36,254 bases of DNA. It comes from an uncultured Prevotella sp. (GTDB taxonomy: Bacteria; Bacteroidota; Bacteroidia; Bacteroidales; Bacteroidaceae). The position numbers and the translations under genes were made by a program. Shown here in pieces: positions 1 to 7,556 of this stretch (the first letter of the stretch is position 1; the number at the start of each line of letters is the position of its first letter). The notes beneath the pieces were generated by a model, which saw only the letters and a list, made by a program, of their open reading frames with translations, did not search any database and was not told the origin of the DNA. The stretch lies in contig CAKQCV010000021.1 of assembly GCA_934217675.1 (NCBI GenBank), positions 1 to 36,254 on the forward strand. The letters are read 5' to 3'.

Positions 1-1
1 G

Positions 2-1198
2 ATGGGGGCACGCGACATGAGCATCATCCAGACTCCACCGCCTAACAGATACCCTGTGTGTACCGAGGTTCACACCTTCGATACAGAGGTAATAAAGGAT
101 GCCATAAACTTTGAGATGAGCCGAAACGGACAGGTATTTTTCGTCAACGACCGCATCAGCAACCTGCCAGAGCTTGCCAATATGATTCGCCGCTGCGTGC
201 CTGATGCAAGGGTGGCTATAGGTCATGGACAGATGAAGCCTGAAGAACTGGAACAGATTGTGATGGGATTCATGAACTACGACTATGATGTGCTGCTCTC
301 TACAACCATTATAAGCAACGGTATTGATATCAGCAATGCCAACACCATAATAGTGAATGATGCACACCATTTCGGGCTGTCTGACTTGCATCAGATGAGG
401 GGAAGAGTGGGACGAAGCAACAAAAAGGCTTTCTGTTATTTACTTGCACCGCCACTTTCTTCTCTCTCTCAGGATGCTCGCCGCCGACTGGAGGCTCTCG
501 AAACATTCTCGGAACTTGGCAGTGGCTTCAACCTGTCTATGCAAGACCTTGACATGCGTGGTGCCGGCAACCTGCTTGGGGCGGAACAGAGCGGCTTTAT
601 GGAGGATCTTGGATTCGAAACCTACCAGAAGATTCTGACACAGGCTGTTACGGAACTGAAAAACGATGAGTTCTCCGACATGTATCAGGAGCAGATTGCC
701 GAGGGCAAGAAACTCACCGGCGATGAATTTGTCGACGACTGTGCCGTGGAGAGCGACCTTGAGATGTTCTTCCCCGACCAGTATGTGCCGAGCAGCAGCG
801 AGAGGATGTTGCTTTACAGGGAGCTCGACAACATCAGCAATGATGCTGACCTTGAAAAATACAAGGCAAACCTTGTGGACCGCTTCGGAGAGATTCCTCA
901 CGAGGGACTTGAACTGTTGCAGGTAGTACCTCTGCGCCGCATCGGAAAGAAACTGGGCTTTGAAAAGATAATGCTGAAAGGTGGCATGCTGCAAATGCAG
1001 TTTGTGAGCAATCCCATGAGTGCCTACTACAAGAGTGAGGCATTTGAGAAGGCTTTGGCTTATATCAGCAAGAATGCCCGGAGATGCAACATCAAGGAAA
1101 GTCGCGGCAAGAGATACATGACGGTGAGCAAAGTGAACACCGTTGGAATGGCTGTCAATATTCTCAGAGATATTGACTCTCTGTCGACAGGGCATTAA
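2..1198 (+). CDS. mfd: Transcription-repair coupling factor Mfd, C-terminal part (5' end outside window)
   Basis: Mfd is a cytoplasmic DNA translocase that removes RNA polymerase stalled at DNA lesions and recruits UvrA. Only about 398 residues are present, whereas the family usually has about 1,100, so the gene begins upstream of the window and the first Met is internal. Visible parts are the second RecA-like helicase lobe with motif V (STTIISNGIDI, about residues 100-110) and motif VI (QMRGRVGRS, 131-139), the following translocation (TRG) segment (GSGFNLSMQDLDMRGAGNLLG), then the C-terminal domain. The reading frame is intact to a TAA stop. A symporter gene follows after 58 bp without a visible promoter or terminator, so read-through is possible. 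Identification is secure from the helicase motifs plus the Mfd-specific C-terminal region, which RecG lacks. Confidence 0.96.
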   Translation: MGARDMSIIQTPPPNRYPVCTEVHTFDTEVIKDAINFEMSRNGQVFFVNDRISNLPELANMIRRCVPDARVAIGHGQMKPEELEQIVMGFMNYDYDVLLSTTIISNGIDISNANTIIVNDAHHFGLSDLHQMRGRVGRSNKKAFCYLLAPPLSSLSQDARRRLEALETFSELGSGFNLSMQDLDMRGAGNLLGAEQSGFMEDLGFETYQKILTQAVTELKNDEFSDMYQEQIAEGKKLTGDEFVDDCAVESDLEMFFPDQYVPSSSERMLLYRELDNISNDADLEKYKANLVDRFGEIPHEGLELLQVVPLRRIGKKLGFEKIMLKGGMLQMQFVSNPMSAYYKSEAFEKALAYISKNARRCNIKESRGKRYMTVSKVNTVGMAVNILRDIDSLSTGH

Positions 1199-1256
1199 CC
1201 CTTAGTCTTAATTAGCAAACAATCAATAGTCATAATAATCATTAATCAATAAAAAA

Positions 1257-2693
1257 GTGCTTATACTTATAACTATTCTGGTTTATTTCTGTGTGCTCAT
1301 GTTTATGGGCAGAGTGACAAGTCGCAAGTCAAACAACGAGACTTTTTATCGCGGAGAACGCAAGTCGCCATGGTACATGCTTGCCTTCGGGCTTGTAGGT
1401 GCTTCTATTTCTGGCATAACATTCGTATCGGTACCGGGAATGGTGCTAAAGCAAGACATGACTTATTTGCAGACGTGCCTTGGCTTTATTCTCGGATATT
1501 TCGTTGTGGCTTTCGTCTTGCTGCCTATATACTACAAACTTAACCTTACCACTATCTACACTTATCTGAAGAAAAGGCTCGGACAACGGTCGTATAAAAC
1601 TGGTGCATTGTTCTTTCTGCTTTCGGAGATGACTGGCACTGCACTTCGCTTCTATGTGGTTTGCAGCATTCTGCAAAGATTCGTGTTCGGACAGTTCGGA
1701 CTGCCATTTGCCGTCACCGTATTGATGTTAGTTCTGCTGATATGGCTTTACACTCGTCGGGGTGGCATAAAGACGCTTGTGTGGACAGACACGTTCCAAA
1801 CGTTCTGCATGATGGCTGCACTGGTAATAATTATCTTCGAAGTTATAGGCAGACTCGACATGTCGGTTGGCGAAGCGGTATCGGCGGTGGCTGCAAACAG
1901 TCATAGCCGTATCTTCGTGTTCGACGACTGGATGTCTACCCAAAACTTTTTCAAGCAGTTTGTCAGTGGCATTTTCATCGTGGTGGTAATGACCGGACTT
2001 GACCAGCACATGATGCAGAAGAACCTTACGTGCAAGTCTTTGCGCGATGCTCAAAAGGACATGTGTGTGGGGGGATTCTTCTTTGTTCCTGTAAATTTGC
2101 TGTTCCTTGCTCTTGGTGTATTGCTGCTCTTGCTTGCAGGCAAAGAGGGTATGGCGATACCTGCCGACAGCGATGAACTGTTGCCTATGTTTGCCGCTTC
2201 CGGATGGATGGGCAATCTTGTGCTTGTGTTGTTCTCTATCGGCATTGTTGCTGCATCGTTCAGTGGCACCGATTCTGCATTGACTGCCGTCACCACAAGC
2301 TTCTGTGTTGACATAAAAGAGCGTCCTGAGGATGAACAGCTACGACGTATTGCCCACATTGGCGTGTGTACGCTGTTTGCCATATTCATTTTGCTGTTCA
2401 AGACAATTAACTCCACAAGTGTGATTGATGCCATATACATAATACTGTCGTATACATCCGGACCGCTACTCGGATTGTTTGCCTACGGCATATTGACGAA
2501 ATGCAGCGTCAACGACAAGCTTGTGCCATACATCTGTGTTGGTTCGCCTATAATATGTTTCATCATAGACCAGCTGACTGATCATCTCACTGGATACAAA
2601 TTTGGTTACGAATTGCTCATGCTCAACGGAATACTCGTGTTCTGCGGATTGCTGCTGACAAGACATAGCACACGTTACATGCATTGCAAATAG
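1257..2693 (+). CDS. Sodium:solute symporter (SSS/SLC5 family)
   Basis: Predicted inner-membrane Na+-coupled transporter of 478 residues, a normal length for the SSS family. It is hydrophobic throughout with roughly 13 membrane segments. Family features include the N-terminal region SPWYMLAFGLVGASISGITFVSVPG and a later SGTDSALTAVTTSF segment that resembles the Na+-site helix. The substrate cannot be read from sequence; sialic acid, other sugars or carboxylates are all possible. The start is taken as GTG at 1257, which keeps the first membrane helix intact; ATG at 1299 is the alternative and would remove about half of it. It lies 58 bp after mfd on the same strand and ends just before a strong hairpin. 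Confidence 0.88.
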   Translation: MLILITILVYFCVLMFMGRVTSRKSNNETFYRGERKSPWYMLAFGLVGASISGITFVSVPGMVLKQDMTYLQTCLGFILGYFVVAFVLLPIYYKLNLTTIYTYLKKRLGQRSYKTGALFFLLSEMTGTALRFYVVCSILQRFVFGQFGLPFAVTVLMLVLLIWLYTRRGGIKTLVWTDTFQTFCMMAALVIIIFEVIGRLDMSVGEAVSAVAANSHSRIFVFDDWMSTQNFFKQFVSGIFIVVVMTGLDQHMMQKNLTCKSLRDAQKDMCVGGFFFVPVNLLFLALGVLLLLLAGKEGMAIPADSDELLPMFAASGWMGNLVLVLFSIGIVAASFSGTDSALTAVTTSFCVDIKERPEDEQLRRIAHIGVCTLFAIFILLFKTINSTSVIDAIYIILSYTSGPLLGLFAYGILTKCSVNDKLVPYICVGSPIICFIIDQLTDHLTGYKFGYELLMLNGILVFCGLLLTRHSTRYMHCK

Positions 2694-2703
2694 AAACAAA
2701 AAA

Positions 2704-2772
2704 AACAGAAATCCTTCATCACGACCCATAATCTTCTTTTTATGGGAAATTCTGGCATGAAGGATTTCTGTT
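2704..2772. terminator. Nested-hairpin bidirectional terminator
   Basis: A perfect 16-bp inverted repeat (2704-2719 with 2757-2772, ACAGAAATCCTTCAT core) encloses a second, 7-bp inverted repeat (CCCATAA/TTATGGG, about 2724-2745). It lies between the convergent symporter and phosphatase genes. A-rich sequence precedes the left arm and a T-rich stretch (2779-2791) follows the right one, so it could terminate both. Confidence 0.75.
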
Positions 2773-2794
2773 AAAGAGCTTTTTCTTTTTATCG

Positions 2795-3307
2795 CTAAAG
2801 TTCCAGTATTCTGACCTCAGCATTATTCATCCGATCTATATCTTTCATTTCCTTATTATAATAAACCGCCTGTATTGCTTTGTTGGATATACCATGCCCT
2901 ACGGCAAACACTGCCTTACCTGGAAACATCTCTTTCATATTTTCAAGAAATTTCCTTGCACGCAGTTTCAAGTTTTCAAGGGTTTCTATATCATCTGGCC
3001 ATGTTTCGTTCTTTAGGTCCGGAATATATCTTCCCGTAAAACTTCCCCAATCACGCTCTCTCAACAATGGAGTGGTGACAACCGATGCATGATGCAACTC
3101 TGCCACAATTCTGCAAGTATCAACAGAGCGTTTCAAATCGCTCGCCACGAAAGCATCAATATGCACGCCTGCCATTTTCGCAGCAAGCTCCTTTGCCTGC
3201 ATTATGCCGTTTTCGTTCAGCTCTCCCTGGGTTTGTCCTTGCATAATCTTATTGGCATTGTCCTTGGTTTCACCATGACGTGCCAAATATAATATTGTCT
3301 TTTCCAT
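2795..3307 (-). CDS. Histidine phosphatase family protein (phosphoglycerate mutase-like)
   Basis: A 170-residue cytoplasmic phosphatase of the histidine phosphatase superfamily. The phospho-acceptor motif LARHGET gives His11, with Arg10 beside it. SDLKR supplies the conserved Arg60, RERDWG the likely proton-donor Glu84, and VGHG the second catalytic His138. The full set of catalytic residues suggests an active enzyme. The exact substrate is unknown; relatives include alpha-ribazole phosphatases and broad-specificity phosphatases, and no cobalamin genes are nearby to favour the first. It is monocistronic, with its own promoter upstream and a shared hairpin terminator downstream. Confidence 0.9.
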   Translation of the reverse strand: MEKTILYLARHGETKDNANKIMQGQTQGELNENGIMQAKELAAKMAGVHIDAFVASDLKRSVDTCRIVAELHHASVVTTPLLRERDWGSFTGRYIPDLKNETWPDDIETLENLKLRARKFLENMKEMFPGKAVFAVGHGISNKAIQAVYYNKEMKDIDRMNNAEVRILEL

Positions 3308-3353
3308 TCTTTATGTTTTTATACTTCTTTCTTGTTAGGTAATGATAAAAGCG

Positions 3354-3386
3354 CAAAGTTAGTTATTAGTGCAAAAGTAAAACAAA
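3354..3386 (-). promoter_or_regulatory. Promoter for the histidine phosphatase gene
   Basis: On the minus strand TTTG (3383-3386) is followed after 21 bp by TAACTTTG (3354-3361), matching the Bacteroidota sigma-ABfr pattern TTTG/TAnnTTTG. Transcription would start roughly 40 bp before the ATG at 3307. Confidence 0.6.
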
Positions 3387-3618
3387 ATCTTAAATAATGC
3401 CGCAATTCAGAATAAGTAATTATAAAAAGAGTGTAAAAAGTAGGATGTATAATTCTTTCTCCTTGTCATTTCCTGTAAAGAAGGCATCTATCCTGTGGTA
3501 AGGCGTGAGCAAAGCAACGTTGGGCTACCATCTTTTTCTGTCAATGGTTGCCGATCATACAGGTGTGGATTTATACTTGTTGGAGATGGTTTTTCAGGAA
3601 ATCTCATTTTTCGAGTTT

Positions 3619-3732
3619 GCGCCACTTGCGCCACTTGCGCCATTGCGCCAATTACGCCAAAATAGCTAAAAATGGGGGTTTTTACTATATTTTATGTATT
3701 TGGCGCAATGGCGCAAGTGGCGCAAGTGGCGC
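3619..3732. repeat. 33-bp perfect inverted repeat built from 9-bp GCGCC-type tandem units
   Basis: Left arm 3619-3651 and right arm 3700-3732 are exact reverse complements over 33 bp, separated by 48 bp of AT-rich DNA. Each arm is a short tandem array: GCGCCACTT, GCGCCACTT, GCGCCATT, GCGCCAA on the left and the mirror image on the right. A degenerate fifth unit (TACGCC, 3654-3659) follows the left arm. CAAAATAGC (3658-3666) is also complementary to GCTATTTTG (3731-3739), giving an alternative pairing. The G+C content is much higher than that of the flanks. Confidence 0.9.
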
Positions 3733-3845
3733 TATTTTGTAAAGATTTTATTTTCTCATTCTTTTTATTTTCCTTATATCAACCACGGAATAGTTCACCG
3801 TTTGGAAGAAAGTTTTGATGGGTATTCGGTTTGTTTTGTTTGTGG

Positions 3846-4091
3846 TCTTCCCCTCCCCCGCCTCCCCCTTTGGGGGCGGAGCAGTTACTCTCACTCTTGA
3901 GAATGCTATGTCATTTGTAACAAGCAAATATAAATCATTTTCTTTTGATTAGAAAAGCAAATAGTCTTTAGAATGTTATGTGGTTTTCTTTTGATAAAAA
4001 AGCAAACTGTCTTTAGAATGTTATATGATTTCCTTTTGATTAAAAAAGCAAACTGCTCCGCCCCCAAAGGGGGAGGCGGGGGAGGGGAAGA
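3846..4091. repeat. MITE-like element: 41-bp inverted repeats around tandem 45-bp units
   Basis: Perfect 41-bp inverted repeats (3846-3886 and 4051-4091) are very rich in C on one side and G on the other. Each also contains its own small palindrome (CCCCCTTTGGGGG). Between them lie related tandem units: 3965-4009 (45 bp) and 4010-4055 (46 bp) differ at only a few positions, and a longer diverged unit occupies about 3894-3964. No protein is encoded and no clear target-site duplication was found. It may be a non-autonomous mobile or REP-like element. Confidence 0.8.
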
Positions 4092-4209
4092 ACTAAATCC
4101 AGAACCTCAATAATCATATATCAAGCAAAAAAAAGTTCTTCCATTTTATATAGTGATGAGCCCAAAAGAATAATTATAGAAAAATTCTATTTTGATATAG
4201 AATGTTTCG

Positions 4210-4241
4210 TTTGGCTTTCATTTAAACTATTTCTATTTTTG
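4210..4241 (+). promoter_or_regulatory. Promoter for the fprA-rubredoxin operon
   Basis: TTTG (4210-4213), 20 bp, TATTTTTG (4234-4241) fits the Bacteroidota promoter consensus closely. The leader to the ATG at 4314 would be about 65 nt. Confidence 0.65.
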
Positions 4242-4313
4242 CATCAAATAAAAGAAGCACATACAATTAACAAGTGCTGATAATATAAAAAACATTATTG
4301 AATTGATATAATT

Positions 4314-5504
4314 ATGGCAAAGCAAATTACAAATAGAGTGAGTTGGGTTGGTAAGGTTGACTGGGAACTGAAATCATTTCATGGCGACGAACTGTCAACA
4401 AGTCATGGTTCAAGCTATAACTCTTATCTGATACGCGACAAGAAAGTGGCACTCATTGATACGGTGTGGCTACCATACGACCGCGAGTTTGTAAGCCGAC
4501 TGAAAAAGGAAATCGACTTGAAGAGCATCGACTATATCATCATGAACCACAACGAGGTTGACCATAGCGGTGCGCTGCCTGAACTGATGAGGGAGATTCC
4601 TGACACTCCGATATACTGCACAAAAAAAGGTGAAGCTATATTGCGTGGACATTATCATCAGAACTGGAACTTCGTGAACGTGAAAACAGGAGACACTCTT
4701 GAACTGGGCGACACCACACTTACTTTCATTGAGGCTACAATGCTCCACTGGCCAGACACTATGTTCACATATATGAGCGGCGACAATATCTTGTTCTCCA
4801 ACGATGGCTTCGGACAGCACTTTGCATCTGAATCGTTGTTTAACGACTGTGTTGACCAAAACTTGATGATTCGCGAAGCCGAAAAGTATTATGTAAACAT
4901 ATTGAACCTTTACAGCCCGATGGCAATGAAAAAGATAAAGCAGATTCTCGACATGAATCTCACTATCAATATGATTTGTCCGAGTCATGGCGTTATATGG
5001 AAAGAAAATCCAATGCAGATTGTAGAGAAATACCAACAATGGGCAAATGCTTACCAGGAAAACCAGATAACACTGGTTTACGACACCATGTGGCAGTCTA
5101 CACGACTCATGGCACAGGCTATTGCTGAAGGAATTGAAGCTGAAGACCCTACCGTTACGGTGAAAATTCTCAATGCTGCAAAGGATGACAAAAATGATAT
5201 ACTGACGGAGATTTTCCGCTCAAAGGCTATTCTTGTTGGCTCACCAACAATAAACTACGGCATATCGTTTGCCATCGCCGGACTGCTTGAGATGGTTCAC
5301 GGACTTAAATTCAAGAAAAAGAAGGCTGCCGCTTTTGGTTCATACGGATGGAGCGGCGAAGCTGTGAAACAGATTAGCGAAAAGCTACAGGGATGCGGAT
5401 TCGAAATTGTGAACGACGGACTGAAAACATTATGGGTTCCTGACTGTGATGCTCTCAACGAGTGTAGAGAATATGGCAAGAACTTCGTTAATGCTATAAA
5501 ATAA
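4314..5504 (+). CDS. fprA: Flavodiiron protein (FprA family, O2/NO reductase)
   Basis: A 396-residue A-type flavodiiron protein that reduces O2 to water and/or NO to N2O in the cytoplasm of anaerobes. The N-terminal metallo-beta-lactamase-like domain (about 1-250) has the full diiron ligand set: His79, Glu81, Asp83 and His84 in NHNEVDH, then His145, Asp164 and His225 (CPSHG). The C-terminal flavodoxin-like domain (about 252-396) starts with LVYDTMWQSTRLMAQ, the FMN phosphate loop. There is no fused rubredoxin domain; the electron donor is encoded separately 28 bp downstream. Family members differ in O2 versus NO preference and sequence alone does not settle it. Confidence 0.95.
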   Translation: MAKQITNRVSWVGKVDWELKSFHGDELSTSHGSSYNSYLIRDKKVALIDTVWLPYDREFVSRLKKEIDLKSIDYIIMNHNEVDHSGALPELMREIPDTPIYCTKKGEAILRGHYHQNWNFVNVKTGDTLELGDTTLTFIEATMLHWPDTMFTYMSGDNILFSNDGFGQHFASESLFNDCVDQNLMIREAEKYYVNILNLYSPMAMKKIKQILDMNLTINMICPSHGVIWKENPMQIVEKYQQWANAYQENQITLVYDTMWQSTRLMAQAIAEGIEAEDPTVTVKILNAAKDDKNDILTEIFRSKAILVGSPTINYGISFAIAGLLEMVHGLKFKKKKAAAFGSYGWSGEAVKQISEKLQGCGFEIVNDGLKTLWVPDCDALNECREYGKNFVNAIK

Positions 5505-5532
5505 TATTATAAACTAAAAAAACAAAACCATT

Positions 5533-5694
5533 ATGAAAAAGTATGTATGTGATGTTTGCGGGTATGTTTACGACCCGAATGTGGGCGACCCTGACAATGG
5601 TATAGCTCCAGGAACAGCGTTTGAAGACCTTCCAGCAGATTGGGTGTGCCCTCTCTGTGGTGTAGGCAAAGAAGATTTTAGTGAACAAAACTAA
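5533..5694 (+). CDS. Rubredoxin
   Basis: A 53-residue rubredoxin, the usual length, carrying one Fe(SCys)4 centre. Ligands are Cys6 and Cys9 (CDVCGY) and Cys39 and Cys42 (CPLCG). The family signature [16 protein letters not shown] lies between them. It is a small cytoplasmic electron carrier. Its position 28 bp after fprA, with no promoter between and a terminator just after, indicates co-transcription and a role as direct electron donor to the flavodiiron protein. The NAD(P)H:rubredoxin oxidoreductase needed to complete the chain is not in this window. Confidence 0.97.
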   Translation: MKKYVCDVCGYVYDPNVGDPDNGIAPGTAFEDLPADWVCPLCGVGKEDFSEQN

Positions 5695-5706
5695 TTATTA
5701 TTATAC

Positions 5707-5757
5707 CTGCATCAACTTTGGCTAAATGATTTACGAATAATGTCAAAGTTGATGCAG
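5707..5757 (+). terminator. Hairpin terminator after rubredoxin
   Basis: A 14-bp perfect inverted repeat (CTGCATCAACTTTG at 5707-5720, complement at 5744-5757) starts 12 bp after the rubredoxin stop and is followed by a moderately T-rich tract. Confidence 0.7.
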
Positions 5758-5867
5758 ATTTCTATCTATTTATCTGTTGTAACACCTATGTCTTTATGCA
5801 ACTTATACAAAGTTGCCTTTATTTTTATGCTACAAAACATATTTATGTAAATAATATTAAATAAAGC

Positions 5868-5898
5868 TTGTTTTGTATATAAAAAAGAAGTATATTTG
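5868..5898 (+). promoter_or_regulatory. Promoter for the lipoprotein gene at 5948
   Basis: TTG (5868-5870), 20 bp, TATATTTG (5891-5898). The expected start of transcription, near 5905, lies after an in-frame upstream ATG (5873), so translation must begin at 5948. Confidence 0.6.
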
Positions 5899-5947
5899 CA
5901 ACCGTAAATACAACGTACAATATTCTCTTTTAAACTTCAAAATAATC

Positions 5948-7303
5948 ATGAAAAGGTATCTTATCAGTGTCTTTTCTGTATGTGCACTCGCCATGGGTAT
6001 GGCATCGTGCAGCAGCGAAGACTTTGAACCAACACCAGAGAATGTTATAAAAGCAAACATTCAAAAGTATGGCACTCGCTCATCAGAGGTTAATCTCTAT
6101 TTGGGCAATGTAAACACTAATCTACAAAACGCTACACGCGTTGCTGATGTAAATGGAAACATGTGGGGGGATTTAATGCCAGACTACCCTACTGCTGAAG
6201 AAGCTACAGGCATTCTTGAATATATTCAGAAAAATCCTGGAGCAAAAGTGGCATGGCCTGGCTATACGTACTTCTTCGTGCAGCATGTTACCGGTGCTCA
6301 CAACAAATACAGCTATACCGACAGAAACAATGCCGTGCATAACGACATCGACGGAACTTCACATCTTGACAAATTGGAGATTGAAGAAGACAAAGAGTAT
6401 AATTCATGGGAACTGGACGAAAATGGAAACCCACACAGTTGGGCAAGTCATTATACTCATGTGAACAACTTCAATAATGGACAGTGCAACAACGATGCAA
6501 CACACAACGCTACCCTCATGACGCAGGGATTCAAGGCTGCACGTGCACACGACTCATACGGCAATACCAATGTTAACAACTGGGCTTTGTACTATTGGCA
6601 GGGTAACTACTATCTTGGCATCGACTACAAGATGAGCAAAGATGATGGCTCTATTGAACCTGACGGTATTTATGACGACTGGATTGTGAAAATTCTGCCA
6701 GGCAAGGGAGAAACACCTGTTGTTCCTGAAACACCAGACACTCCTGACACACCAGACACTCCTGTAGCTCTTGAGGGTGAAGTTGAGTTTGATATTCACC
6801 AGCAGATTCATAAGGATTGGAACGAAATAAAGACTTCTATCCACATGCGCGATACTGCTGCTATCCATGTGAATCTTCCTATACCTTTCGAATATCAGGC
6901 TGTGGCTGACGACTTTGATATCCGTGTGGGCAACGAATATGAGTATATCGAGAACATTGATGCTAAATTCAGCTTTGCTGGCAAGGAGTACTCATTCCCG
7001 GTAGAGATTCGACATGCTGCAACGGGCATTGACATCTTCATTGACTGTACTACTGATGATGCCAAAGAGGCTCTAAAACTTGCTCGTGGTGTATATGGTG
7101 ATGGTATAACATTCGAAATTCATTCCTACGTAAATCCATCGGTTGAGCCTGATCAAATATGGAACTGGCTGAAGAATACAAAACGCCCTGACACCAAGGC
7201 AGCACAATGGCCTGAGAGTGGAGAGATATCTACCCACACACGTGGACAGGTTTCTTCGGCTTACCACATGGACGAGATGGTTAGATTTGACGAACGCCCA
7301 TAA
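5948..7303 (+). CDS. Predicted lipoprotein of unknown function with TPD-repeat linker
   Basis: I do not recognise this 451-residue protein. The N-terminus is a lipoprotein signal (MKRYLISVFSVCALAMGMASC) with Cys21 as the lipid-modified residue, so it should be membrane-anchored, possibly on the surface. Residues of about 25-255 form one acidic, Asn- and aromatic-rich domain ending in GIYDDWIVKIL, slightly reminiscent of DUF4114-type domains. A ProThrAsp linker (ETPDTPDTPDTP) follows, then a second domain of about 180 residues with many alternating beta-like stretches. The start at 5948 is chosen because the signal peptide begins there and the promoter lies inside the longer frame. It is flanked by terminators on both sides and so is a single-gene unit; function unassigned. 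Confidence 0.85.
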   Translation: MKRYLISVFSVCALAMGMASCSSEDFEPTPENVIKANIQKYGTRSSEVNLYLGNVNTNLQNATRVADVNGNMWGDLMPDYPTAEEATGILEYIQKNPGAKVAWPGYTYFFVQHVTGAHNKYSYTDRNNAVHNDIDGTSHLDKLEIEEDKEYNSWELDENGNPHSWASHYTHVNNFNNGQCNNDATHNATLMTQGFKAARAHDSYGNTNVNNWALYYWQGNYYLGIDYKMSKDDGSIEPDGIYDDWIVKILPGKGETPVVPETPDTPDTPDTPVALEGEVEFDIHQQIHKDWNEIKTSIHMRDTAAIHVNLPIPFEYQAVADDFDIRVGNEYEYIENIDAKFSFAGKEYSFPVEIRHAATGIDIFIDCTTDDAKEALKLARGVYGDGITFEIHSYVNPSVEPDQIWNWLKNTKRPDTKAAQWPESGEISTHTRGQVSSAYHMDEMVRFDERP

Positions 7304-7335
7304 ACGATACTGAAAATATTTAATTTTATTATAGC

Positions 7336-7376
7336 AAAAAACGCTTTCTCTTTATTATTATGAGAAAGCGTTTTTT
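7336..7376 (+). terminator. Rho-independent terminator after the lipoprotein gene
   Basis: A 15-bp perfect stem (AAAAAACGCTTTCTC at 7336-7350, complement at 7362-7376) with an 11-nt loop ends in a run of T (7371-7377). It is a textbook intrinsic terminator. Confidence 0.9.
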
Positions 7377-7474
7377 TATTTTACAAACTCCTACAACTCT
7401 ATTGTTCTGATTTCACCATAGCTCTACTGTATTCTTTTATTTATGATACATCATATAAGGTGTATTTTGACAAA

Positions 7475-7509
7475 TGCAACCAAGTTGCACTAATGTATTC
7501 ATATCTTTG
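7475..7509 (+). promoter_or_regulatory. Promoter and candidate operator of the metal efflux operon
   Basis: TATCTTTG (7502-7509) is a good -7 box about 48 bp before the ATG at 7557. No TTTG sits at the usual distance. Instead the expected -33 position is covered by a palindrome, TGCAAC-CAA-GTTGCA (7475-7489). This layout suggests a regulated promoter, perhaps activator-dependent or repressed by a metal sensor, but no regulator gene is nearby. Confidence 0.5.
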
Positions 7510-7556
7510 CAGCAGAAAATTTGAAAAAAATTTTAACTGCAAATACTTATAGCATA

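Larger units (their letters stand above)
3308..4313. other. Repeat-rich intergenic region without a supported gene
   Basis: About 1 kb separates the phosphatase and fprA. It holds a promoter at each end and two inverted-repeat elements (3619-3732 and 3846-4091). The stretch 3387-3618 shows nothing recognisable, and 4092-4209 is AT-rich without visible signals. Short open frames across the repeats have low-complexity translations caused by the repeats and are not supported as genes. Confidence 0.7.

Noticed and set aside
440..1195. Long open frame on the minus strand within mfd
   Set aside because: It is antisense to a clearly conserved protein and its translation shows no recognisable domain.
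3548..3900. Open frames giving LRHLRHLRH- and GASGASGA-like peptides
   Set aside because: Their sequence is entirely produced by the mirrored GCGCC repeats and no ribosome site or conserved protein is recognisable; they are not supported as genes.
3894..4055. Tandem 45-bp units as a CRISPR array
   Set aside because: The units are contiguous with no unique spacers, and no cas genes are nearby.
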